A stretch of DNA of 64,000 nucleotides from Cucumis sativus (lineage: Eukaryota; Streptophyta; Magnoliopsida; Cucurbitales; Cucurbitaceae): the NCBI RefSeq assembly GCF_000004075.3, contig NC_026655.2, forward strand, positions 25,653,489-25,717,488. Direction: 5' to 3'. The notes below the pieces were generated by a model. It was not told the DNA's origin and made no database searches. It was given only the letters and a program-made list of their open reading frames with translations. Below, piece by piece: positions 1 through 11,300 of this stretch; positions within the stretch are counted from its first letter, which is position 1, and each line of letters starts with the position of its first letter. Both the position numbers and the translations under genes were made by a program.

Positions 1-46
1 GAAACATAAAAGAAACCCGTGGCAGAAAGGGATCAAAGTAGATTAC

Positions 47-1444
47 CACAGGGTCAGGGGCATCATCTTGTTTGCACATCACCCATGGTACTCCAGTGTT
101 AAGACCTAATGCCATTTGAGCAGCCCATTTGGTGTAAGATTTACCAGGGGCACCTATTTCCCACTCCACTGGTCCATATTCATTCTCAATCTGACATCTC
201 AAAACATTACCAAATAACTATATAGAAACTTCAAAATTCATCTCTGCAAACTTTGTTTCAATGAATAGTCAATATGCTTCTTGGATATTTTACCTGCGAC
301 AGAATAATGGGTCCTCCTTGGCTTTCATACAACTTCTCTCCCTTCATCAGACCGACAATCTTCTCAGTGAACTTTTGCATAGCCGCCTTTATCAAAGACA
401 ATTAAAACCATTACCTATTGTGTGAATAAAATAGTCTAAACTGACATAAAATGTAGGCTAAATTTTACAATTTGGTGCTGGGAGAAAGTTAAGATTCAGT
501 CCTATTTACAAGGTTTTTATCAAATCATAACAGTTAATTTCGAACTTTTAAAATTATAGAGATTGAATTTTAATTTTCTCCAAATCATAATGACAAAATT
601 TACTATTTAGGCTAAAAACTATATTGTAGATCAAGAAAACAAGGGTTGGAATAGAGATGAGGAATGACTAATAAATGATGATGGACCTTTCAGAAACTTT
701 TCCTACCTTAAAGGGTCCATTGTCTGTCCTGAAGGCAATTCCAGGAACATACTTTAACCAAACAGGAAATCCACTGAATCAATGAAAGTAAAGTTAAGAT
801 AAATTAATCAGAAAAGCCCCACATGAAGACAAATTATTAACAGAGATTCCAGTAAATATCCATTATAATAGTTTTACCCAAAGTTCCATTCTGCACAAAC
901 ATATGGACCAATCCTTAGATGAACATATAAACCTGCTTGATGAACCAGCTTCACAAATCTCACCAAATCATATCTATCTTCAAAATTATACTGAACATTT
1001 ACAAAACAAAAGACCAAAAGAATCAGTATAATCCAACCCCAGAAAAACCCAAATGCCAAAAACAAAATTAATCTCCATTTTACCTGACCAGGAGAAGGTT
1101 CATGGCCATTCCAGAACACATATGTCTCAATAACATCCAACCCTCCATCTTTAGCCTTCTGAATAAGGTCTGGCCACATCTATAAGAACCAAAAGAAAGG
1201 AAAAAAAAAACCAAAAACAAAAAGTGATTAGAAAGAGAAATAGAAACAAACCCGTGATTCACATTGGAAGTATTCGAACCTGAGGAATGCTTCTTGGGTA
1301 ATGAATAGAACCAGAAATCAAAATCCTTCTTCGGCCATTGATGATTATGGCTTTGTGATCATAAGTTACAGAAGCCATTACAGAAGAACAAACCCACAAA
1401 AACAAACCCAAAAACACTACCATAATCTTTGACATTTTCAACAT
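47..1444 (-). CDS. Beta-galactosidase (GH35), copy A, 5' part only
   Basis: This is the N-terminal 226 residues of a secreted cell-wall beta-galactosidase, which removes terminal beta-galactose from pectin or other wall glycans. Visible exons, read on the minus strand, are 1444-1280, 1179-1084, 990-878, 773-707, 386-294 and 190-47; all have GT-AG borders and exactly the lengths of exons 1-6 of copy B. The next intron runs out of the window at base 1. Residues 1-24 form a signal peptide ending VMA before SVTYDHKA. The GH35 signature [14 protein letters not shown] is complete, with the predicted acid/base Glu182. The nucleophile exon lies outside the window. The start at 1444 (MLKMSKIM) is supported by an in-frame TGA just upstream. 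Whether the rest of the gene is intact cannot be judged here. Confidence 0.9.
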
Positions 1445-1478
1445 TTTCCCAGTTCACACCACAAATTTGTGTTAACAT
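1359..1478 (-). other. Upstream ORF overlapping the start of copy A
   Basis: A 39-codon ORF starts 34 nt before the main ATG (MLTQICGV...) and ends at a TGA inside exon 1, out of frame with the enzyme. The divergent copy B has an ORF of identical length and position. Part of the conservation follows from overlap with the coding exon. A scanning ribosome would meet this ATG first, so it could reduce translation of the main frame. This is inference; no transcript start is known. Confidence 0.45.
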
Positions 1479-1740
1479 TCAAAAGGGTTGGTTTCTTTTT
1501 TCTTTTCTTTTTTGCCTTTCTATGTATTTGAATAATTCTTTTGAGGAAGAAAACAGAGAGAAACAGAATGGGTAAGGGAAATGTAAGGATTTTGATGGAA
1601 TATTGAGAAGCTGTGCTGCAAGAGAGAGCTGCCATTTGAAGCATGAGAAAGAGAAGTGTGGGGCCATTTCACTGACTTCTTGAGTAAAATGCCTGTCCAT
1701 ATCATTTTTCAACTACCATCTTGCAAATTGGCACATTTTT
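1445..1740 (-). promoter_or_regulatory. 5' leader and core promoter region of copy A
   Basis: About 280 bases upstream of the copy A start align with the same region of copy B (21180-21474), including a CT-rich stretch with CATTCTGTTTCTCTCTG and a long purine-rich leader. At the place where B has CTTAAAAAGG, A has only CAAATGGCAG, so the TATA-like box is missing. Beyond about 1740 I see no similarity between the two copies. Confidence 0.5.
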
Positions 1741-2079
1741 TAGGTAACTGTATTGGATTCAAATTTGGTTAAAAAACAATTCTAGTCTTTTTGAAGTTTA
1801 ATATTAGACTCAACAAGTAAACAAGAAATTATTGTTAGTGCAATGGAAGGATATGATCATGTCATGGATATAAGTTTTTTATCCCAAAGTTTATCTTTAA
1901 CTAAATAATATCATATATTTGAGAAGACTATGGATATAGTTTAGGAGATAATGGGTAGTTGTTGTCTTTGTAATTGATCGAGTTTAAAGGAAAATATTGT
2001 TACAAAATAAAAAGTGAAGGATTAAATTATAATAAATAGATTAATAAACAAAATTTAGTATAAGAGCTCGAGTATTAGC

Positions 2080-2096
2080 ATATATATATATATATA
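2080..2096. repeat. (TA)n microsatellite
   Basis: Short uninterrupted TA run. Similar TA runs lie near 13711 and 14613. Confidence 0.8.
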
Positions 2097-2751
2097 CTAA
2101 TGTATTTAATCACACCCCACCATTAAAATATACATGGGACCATATGTTTGAAATTTATATCTATCATATTATATTTTAATTACACCCTATGATTAAAATA
2201 TTCATTGAGATAATAACATCTCCGTGAAGGGATGAAACTCTATATTGTATCTACATTATTTAAAACATTTTTATTTAGATGGAGCAAAGTGTGATCCAAT
2301 ATCCTCCTGTTGGTATCATTTCGGTCAATATTGGTACTCATGCAGTACGTAGTTTCAATTGAATTTTATAAACGCTATATTCATGACATACTTTTTGACA
2401 TTGATATCATTGGGGTCTTCTCACACTGTATGTATACTTTCAACGGTTGTGGAATATCAAATACTATTTTACTTCACCCAATTGATTTTTCTAAAAATAC
2501 AATTACCACACATTATTCTACAACAACATGACTTGAGCATGTTTACATCGACTTTTTAAGTGTTTAAATAAGTATTTCTAAATGTGAAAAGGTGTTCCCA
2601 AACGGTTTTTAAACCTAAATCTTCTCAACCACTAAAAGATCTGACGATAATTACAACATGAAACCATATTTTCAGTGATTTTAATGCATATTTTGAAGAT
2701 TCTTAAGTTTTAAGGGTAAGGACATGGTGATAATAGTGAATGAAAAAAGAG

Positions 2752-3000
2752 GGGCCCCATGTGTCGTTAAATGAGTGGAGCCACATGTCAAATTGGCAAT
2801 TGATTAATTGGAGGAGTTGTCATGTTGCTTTCAAAACATAACAAAATATTGATAGAACACTTCCTTTGGATCGATTGGTATGTAGTAATGGATAAGAAGG
2901 AGAAGGCATTTCCATGTCATTCCAACTCATGCAACCTAAAACAGTCTTCAAATTTTTTCTTTGCATATTGATTATGTTGATGTGATGTTATAATAACGAA
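2752..3000 (+). repeat. Dispersed repeat, arm 1
   Basis: This roughly 250-bp segment reappears in reverse complement at 8030-8305. Shared blocks include GTGTCGTT, AGTGGAGCCA, GGCAATTGATTA, CATGTTGCTTTC, a block around TATGTAGTAATGGATAAGAA, TGTCATTCCAACTCATGCAA and GTTGATGTGATG. The copies are clearly related but diverged by substitutions and small indels. No coding capacity is seen. They are probably two copies of a non-autonomous element in opposite orientation. Confidence 0.65.
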
Positions 3001-4440
3001 AGTTTTAGTTTTTTTTTTATTTATTTATTACTCGTGTTATTTTTGGATAGCATATAAATTTGAGAGTACGTTAGAAACGAAATATTTGCATATAGTTCAA
3101 ATATTTGTGTGTTACTACGTATATGGTATAATCTCGTGAACTAAATGCCTCGCGTGTGAATTTAAGTTTCCATGTATATATATTTTTTAATAACTTTAAA
3201 AGTTACTTATCACTAAAAAAATCCTTTAAAATTTAAATTTTAAATAATGATAATAATAAAATATTTTCTATAGAAACCAACGAGTTTGAGAGGTGGAAAA
3301 TTGATTTCTTACCTTAACATGTTATTTTATTTTAGGTACTTTTCAGAATATTTTTTAAAACAATGGAAATGATCTTTTCGTTTTTAAATTTTAGGTTTTA
3401 GTTTTTTACGCATTTAGTTCTTTTTACATTTTGAGTTTTGTTTCAATATGTTTCATATAAGTTTCAAAATATTGTAATTTTACTTTTGAGGCTCAAGTTT
3501 TAAGTTTTAGGTTTCAAGATTTAAGCTTTTAATAACATCAGATTTTTCACTAAATATTCACTTTTAGTAATTGATCTAAATTGTCATAAAACTCAAATCT
3601 CAAGAATAAAATTATACCATTTCAAAAACTTAAAAACTAAATTGAAACTGAACTTAAAACTTACAATTTGAACGTGAACTCAAAACTTACGCATAACGTG
3701 TAGCTTAAGGACCGAAACACATTTGTAAGATAGATTGTTAGATGATATTGAAAAAAATGTTCATATGTAATAGGACTCATTGATGTATATATAGGTGTGA
3801 GAAAAGTGTTTCCAATTGCTCACTCATTTTCCTCCTTTAAGGCTTACTTTTTATATATAGGCATTTAAAACATACATACCAATCATCACGGTCGTCCATT
3901 TGCTTTTCATAAATGCCTTCCTTACTTGCCTATTAAATGAGTTAGATGAAAACTCATTTGGGTGTAAATGAGGATTGAAACTTAATAACTAAAAATGCAA
4001 TTGGGTATTTATTCATATGGATACGTACTTAGTTCATCGATATGATGATATATACTGTGTTCTTAATGAAATTGATGTCGTAAAAGCAGTAGGATATATC
4101 AACGTCTAGATCAACATATTCTTAGCACCTTCATCACGTTCTGTTCCAAAAGGATATCATTAATTATTAACATAACGCACAAGGTCAAAGAGTACAAAGA
4201 TCGATCTGCCGGATAATAGGATAGGCTAGAGGAAAGTCATTCAATTGAGAGTTATACAAGTTATATTATAATTATAAAAGAGATTTGATCTAGTGCTAAA
4301 AAAAATACAAGATTTAGTATGTATGTCTTCCCGTGATCTGGAGGCTTCTCGTCATCTTTAAGGGTTCTTTTATTGCGTTCAACCCCTATGCACCATAGAC
4401 AAGCTCCTATGAGATTGGTCCATAGGATTTTCTTATGAGA

Positions 4441-4465
4441 CATACATTATTATTATTATTATTAC
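4441..4465. repeat. (ATT)n microsatellite
   Basis: Run of ATT units directly after CATAC. Confidence 0.75.
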
Positions 4466-5825
4466 ATGTCACTCTCAACAATCATACTTTAGATAAGGGT
4501 TGTCTTATTGCCTCAATAATAGTTAGTGGTCAACTTCTATAACATAACTAGGTGATAAAGATAATTTAAAAACCAATCAAGTTTATGGATAAACTATACA
4601 TCATCTCGTGTAAGGATGTACTTGGTATGTATATGATTTTGTTTATCTAAGATGATATGAGTAAGTATATACGTGTCAATGGTTTCATAGATTAGTGAAT
4701 GGTGAACTTACTTACCATCCCAAGTATTGTGGTTCAAACCATCATTAATTGTTGATTCACAAATTGAGAAAAGAGAATTCAAGTGTGAGACTTGGAGATA
4801 CGCTTGACTTACGAGACAAAATAGAATTTCAATGACATAAGTTTTAGTGTGTAAGTCAAAGTATTGAAGTAAGAATATAGCAAGCTTTAGGATAACGATA
4901 ACGAATAAATTTCATAGTCTATTTGGGTGTTATTTACCCTTTTCTTCACTATGACTAATATTTCTTCACGGATCATCTAACTAATGAGAAGGATGAAGAC
5001 ATCATTTAAGTATGAATAATGTATTATGACTAATGAAGCTTCCTAAACATAAATAATTGAAGATCCGTAATGAATATGTTTAATTAATTATTTGACAAAT
5101 GGATGTGACAAGTACATATCACTTTCAATGACAGGAATTGTGCGTTTTATATCGGCTTTTTTACATTTTTTCACACTTTATATGAGTATGTGAGTAGAGA
5201 GATTCACTAGACAGAAAATCTAACACAAGTATAGATAGATTAATCTAAAACTTATATTGTTAACCTCAAAGTCAAAGATTCGATTCTCTGACCCTAAATA
5301 TTAAAAAAAGAAAAACAAACAAACAAAAACTCACCCATCATTTAGAGTGGAAGACTCAAACTTAATACATAATATATATATTTCTTCAAATATTTTTAAA
5401 AAAATTTAGAAAATAAAATAATATTTAATGATGGGCCACAATCAAACGTGAGAGCTAAGGCATGGGTATTGAGCTGGGCCTTGAAACCTAAGCCCAATGG
5501 GCTTTAGATTCCAACATCAACAAGGAAGAATTTTGGTGGGCTAAAATTATTCTGCTTGTGAATTGTTTTGATTATTGAAATGATATTTTTAGATTTTGGA
5601 GATTTGATTTTCCACCACATAATTATTTTTACTTCAAATATTTACTATAATAATCAGGGTTGGTTTGCAATTGTAATCCAAATAAGAGATACAAAGTGTT
5701 TGCATTAGTCGTTCTAAAATTTTTAATTCAAGCTAGAATGTATTGAAACTTAACCGACATATGAATATTTTACCATGACTAACTTTTAGTTGCTTCGTAT
5801 TATTGTTATAGATTTCTTTTTTCAT

Positions 5826-6356
5826 CTAGAGGCTAAGTCTTATATGTATGAGATGGACGACGTACTTCCTTACCTATGTTCCGCGTTTTAAGCATTGCAT
5901 GAGGAATATTTCTTCTTCTTTATTTTCCATAGTTTTGAACAATTTGTTTCACTTGGGTTGTGATGTAATCATGTAGTCATTTGCCTAAAATAACAAAAAG
6001 GATAAAGAAACAATTGGGACTTTAAAAAGACATACGTGACTCACCATATCAATCAACCAATATCCTATCCATTAGGAATACATTTACAAATTTTTCAAGA
6101 TAATAAAGTTTCAATTACTATCTTTTATTACTCCTAATTGAATTGAGCTTTCATCCATCTCATTTACTAAATGAGTAAAGAATCATTTATCAACGACAAA
6201 ATTATAGACATCTTCGAAACGTTGATTGCTAAAATAAGATTAATTCAAACGTACATTAAAAAAAAGATAAACATATACCATTAATTGTTGTAGTGTTTCC
6301 TTCGATATTATTCTAACATCTAAAAGTGTTTTAATTAATATATTTTCTATTTTCTT
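5826..6356 (+). repeat. Diverged tandem repeat, unit 1
   Basis: The unit begins near GAGGCTAAGTCTTATATG and carries, in order, TTTCACTTGGGTTGTGATGT, a CACCATATCAATCAACCAA-like block, TTTCATCCATCTCATTTACT and CTAACATCTAAAAG. The same blocks follow in the same order in the next unit, so the period is about 530 bp. The function is unknown. Confidence 0.65.
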
Positions 6357-6930
6357 CCAGGAGGTTAAGTCTTATGTGCATACGAGTCAGGTGACGCTTC
6401 TTTTATCTAACGTTTGACATTCGATTTAATAATGTCCAGATTCACTCTCTGACGACTAAGATATTGGAAGAGAAAAGCTCCTTCTCTTCTTTGGTTTCCT
6501 TAACCCTTGGTTGATTCGTTTCACCTATGTTGGTTGATGTAATGAATAATCATGTAGGATTTCATTTTCTAAGAAAACAAAAGGAAAAAATTAGGTCTAT
6601 AAAAAGAATAAATTAATTAGAAATCGAAAAGGACATATACATGGATCACTGTATCAATCAACTAACATTTTTTTTAATATAATAAAGTTTTCAATCAATA
6701 TCTTTCATTAACTCCTAATCTCAAACGGAGCTTTCATCATCTCATTTACTAAACAAGTAAAGAAACATTCGTCAACTGCAAGTCATATACATGATAGGAA
6801 ACGTTGAATGTTAAAATAAGATTACCGTCAAAGTCATATTGAAAAAAATGGTAAACACACGAGGGACTATTTGTATTTTTCCTCCAATATTATACTAACA
6901 TCTAAAAGCGTTTTATATCATTGAAAATAC
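6357..6930 (+). repeat. Diverged tandem repeat, unit 2
   Basis: Second copy of the 530-bp unit, starting at GAGGTTAAGTCTTATGTG and sharing AAACAAAAGGA, ATCAATCAACTAACA, GAGCTTTCATCATCTC, TTTACTAAACAAGTAAAGAA and ACATCTAAAAGCGTTTTA with unit 1. A weaker partial third copy may lie near 7470-7590 (CTCACCATATTGATCAAAC). Confidence 0.65.
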
Positions 6931-8029
6931 TTTTCAATTTTTTATTTTAAAAAAATTAGTTCTAAATTTTTTTTTGAAAATTAATCATATTTCCTCTCAA
7001 ATTTTTACGATCATTTGCATTTTCTTAACTACAATCGTTAATTCTTGGTTGCTCGGTTTTTTAAACCTCTAAAAATAAGTTGTAAATTATAACAAATAAA
7101 TTGGACATTTGAAGGTAAAAGTAGTGTTTATAAGTTTAATTTTAAAAACCAAATAGTTACCAAACAAGACCTATATTTTTTAGTTTTTCAAAGTTAACTT
7201 AGGTTAAAAATATAGACACGTACGTGAGAGGAGTTTCGTAAGCTTAATTTTCAACTGTTAAAATAAAAGGCAAAATAGTTATGTAATGAAACTTTTGTAA
7301 GGTATATTTTAGAAAAGTTCAATAACTTATTAAATATATTTTATGATCTCGAAGTTATCAAAGCATATAAACATGAAAAAAATAATTAGAGACAAAGCTT
7401 TAATCATATAGTAATTAAACTACTAACAAAAAGCAATGAGAGAGGATAATGTTTATCTAAATACATTGGTTACGTGTGGAAAGTGACACATAACGTACCT
7501 CACCATATTGATCAAACTAACTATATCCATTTGAGAAAAATATAGAACTCAACTTTTTTCAAAAAGAAAAGTAATGTAAAGTTTTCAAACATATCATTAT
7601 CCATATAGTTCTACATAAATTGAAAGAAGAGTCACAACACGTAGATTTGTTACAGATGGCCATCCAATGAAACCGACGTCATATCATTGTGGGTGTGCCT
7701 CTATACTTAATAATAAGAAGAAGAATTGTGGATGTATAGATTTAGCTGGACTCATCTTTGTGCAACTCGCGTTCAGTTGTTCAATCACAGCTCTCTTTGT
7801 TTTTTTTTTTCTGTCGTGTAGTTGGAGAAGGTGATCATCGAATGATAAGTGTAGTTAAAAATACACCCAATTTTTGTTGACCTACTTAATATATGATCAT
7901 CGAATAAATGTGAATCATAATTTTTGTACTTTTTAAAGATGTTCATCGTTTCACTTCACAATCGATTCTAAACATATTCTCAATCGTGTCCTCAATCACG
8001 AAGATCATTAAAGGATATATCATAACATT

Positions 8030-8305
8030 ATTATATATTGGTAGCATCACATCAACGTAGTCACAAACTTTGATTTAGAAAATAAATTTCACCTATTTTT
8101 TTTAAGTTGCATGAGTTGGAATGACATAGAAATGTTTTTTTCCTTCTTATCCATTACTACATATCAATTAAAAAGGAAGGTATCCAAAATTTTCTTATAT
8201 GTTTTTGGAAAGCAACATGATAGCTCCTTTCATTTTGTAATCAATTGCCCATTGACATATGGCTCCACTAAAACAACGACACGAGTAGGTCCCTTCTCAT
8301 TCAAT
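8030..8305 (-). repeat. Dispersed repeat, arm 2 (inverted)
   Basis: Reverse-complement partner of 2752-3000. The two arms are separated by about 5 kb that contains the 530-bp tandem repeat. Confidence 0.65.
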
Positions 8306-8325
8306 TCTCATTCCCCTTCAAATTA

Positions 8326-8345
8326 ATATATATATATATATATAT
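8326..8345. repeat. (TA)n microsatellite
   Basis: Uninterrupted TA run next to the end of dispersed-repeat arm 2. Confidence 0.8.
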
Positions 8346-11300
8346 CTTTGAAATAATATCTATTTTTATACTTTAAAATTTAGGTTCTCTTATTTGTATG
8401 ATGGAATGAAATATGAGACAATAAGAACTAAATTGAAATATAACTCAACGGTATAACCGATTCACTGTATCGATAGAAAGAATAAAGAAAAGAATAATTT
8501 TGGCTTTTCAAGAAAAGATATTGTACAATTTGTCAACTTGGGTTTTTTTCTTCTTCTTATAATTAATAATTAATCTCCATTTGTGTATTTATTTATTATT
8601 TTTATTATTTACCTTTTTTGTTTTAGGAAAACCCATTTTTGTATATGGGGGAAGAAGGTTTGATGTGACAATGCAAAAGAAAATGTTAATATAAAGTTGG
8701 AACAAGCTAGGTGATGGAAAAAGAATCAAGTTTTGTATCATCAAATATTGAATTTCATAAAAGAGAAGAGAAATATATATATATATTATTAATAAGATTT
8801 AAGTGGTGTTAGTTGGAACATCCTTGATGAATTATCAAACATATTTAAAGAAATAATTTAGGTTAATTAACTATTTAATGCATTAATGTTCTTGTAACTT
8901 TTTTCTTAGAAAAAAATAGTGATGGGTAATTATTCTTTTTAAAAAATTAACTAAGCCCATATAAAGAAATATTTAAAAAAAGTTTGGAATCAAACAAGAA
9001 TTTGGACGAGTAACTCTATTTTGATTTATGTTTTAAAAAATAATTGTTTCAAGAAAAAAAAATATATCTTTTTAAAGAGTAATTTTTCCAAGCCGTGTTT
9101 TCACATTAATATACTATAAGAATCGTTGTCTAGCTACTAAATTGATAAAGCTTTTAAATAAAGTGAAAATTATGAAAACAATGTTTCAAAAACAACATGT
9201 TAAATAATTATCGAGATTATTATCTTTCCAAATTTCAAATATAAATATGAAAGCCTAAATCTAAGCAAGCAAGAGTCGAGTTAATAAATAAGTTATTTTT
9301 GTTTTGAAAGGCATCTCTTAAATTGCCTTAATTTTTTTCTTTTCTCTAGGTCAAAATTATATTAAAGAACCCAATTTTTCAACAGAAAATTGAGTACAAT
9401 AGCTTTTAAGAGAGGGAGTTGAACCAAACCCAATGAAACCAAAACCTCCATTTTTAGGGCAGATTGGACTTGGCTTTTGTTATGGGACAACTTATTCTTG
9501 AAGGAATATATATCATATAATTATAACAGTTTGGTAAGAAGTTGGCAGTTGATAAACTAACTCTTCACTTCATGTCTCCAAAAGTAAACCCTAATTTCTT
9601 CAACCCCTTTCCCTATTTCAAACATTGGTGTTCTATTCACATCATTATCAACAGTTAGGTTAAATTGCAAAATCTATCAGCAAACTTTCAATTGTAAGAA
9701 TAGGTCGATAGTACTCGAGCGTTCAATTGGACTCTCAAACTTACACAAGTTGTCGAAATTGGATTTCTAAATAATAATAACAATTATAACTTTGACAAGT
9801 TTAAAGGTCAAATTTTAATACTTTTATAAGTTTGATTGTATAATTGCAACGTAATACCACTGGTGAATTTAGTATACTAATGGTAAAATTGTTCAACGAC
9901 ACAACCTCTTTACATGTTTTCATGTTATTTTTACTAAATTATAAAGTCTCGTTAGCAAAATTTATGGATCCGCCCACTAGAAAGTAAATATGGTTGTTTA
10001 ATTTCTCGTGATTTGTCTTATTATTATTATACATTTTCATTTACTTATATTTTAAAATTGAAAAAAAAATGGATAGTGAGGAAGATGTTTTTGGACACTA
10101 ATTTGGTTTAAAGAAAAATGGTCCACTAAGAAACCTTATAACTAAACTTAGAGAAGGTTTGTTATAACTTCAATTTCTTCTACCTAATTTGAGTCCACAT
10201 TAATAATTAATTAATTCATGCTAACACTTCCTCTAAGGTTTTGTTTTAATTTACTCTATTCATTTAAAATAACACAAGTTAGATTACTAACTCCATTATT
10301 TTTTACTTTACACTTTTAAAGGTTTGATTTAGTTCAAATTATGTGAGATTGTTTTCCATTCAATTATTGTTACCTTCCTAAATAATTTAAGCCTATTTCA
10401 TATATTTCTAGTTTTTTATTTTTGAAAATTAATCTATTTTCTCTTAATTTATTATCATCAATTAAAGGGTTGAATTTTGGATCAAATTCTTAAAAAGGAT
10501 AAAAAAAGCAAGGAAGAATAATCTAAAAATGACTTACAGAATACTTTAGTAAAATTTTAGTTCTATAAGTAACTATTGACATTTATTATATAAATATTTA
10601 TAAAATATAGTGAAATTTCATAATTATTGTCGGTAGATACGGATAGACATTGTTTGACTTCTATTAGTTATATTTTATAAATATTTTTGTTTATTGGACT
10701 TATTGAAAAATCATTAGTATAAACGTAACATTAGAAATAATTTTTCTCAATTAAAAAAAAACTATACACTAATCTCTTTGTATAAAGAAATTATGAGATG
10801 TGAATTTAAAAAAAGAAAAAAGAAAAAAGAATGAGATGTGTGTTAGAAGGAAGGATAATTATGGAGGTAACAAGTTGCGTGTAGTATCAAATGTTAATCA
10901 TATAATATTATTACAACCTAAGGTAAGGTAACCGTGTGGTCCTTTTGTGTTCCACTTTTTCTAAAACCATTTTTCTTTTCTTTCTTTCTTTTTCCCATTT
11001 TTTGGTGATTGGAAAACTATTTTATATTTATATTTCAAGTAAAAACGAATTTGGAATTCCAATTATTTAATGCATGTAATTATGACTTTATTTCATTAGG
11101 TAAGCTTGGACCATATGATTCATGCATCGACAAAAATAATGTATACTATATCTATCTGTGTATGTGTTTTTATAAACAATACATTTTTCAAAGTTATTTA
11201 TTATTATTATTATTTAAAGTAAAAAATAAATAAACTTCTAGATAACAAAGAATAATCCACGGATGCTTCAAGAAATGGAAGACAGGACCTTAGCCTTTAC

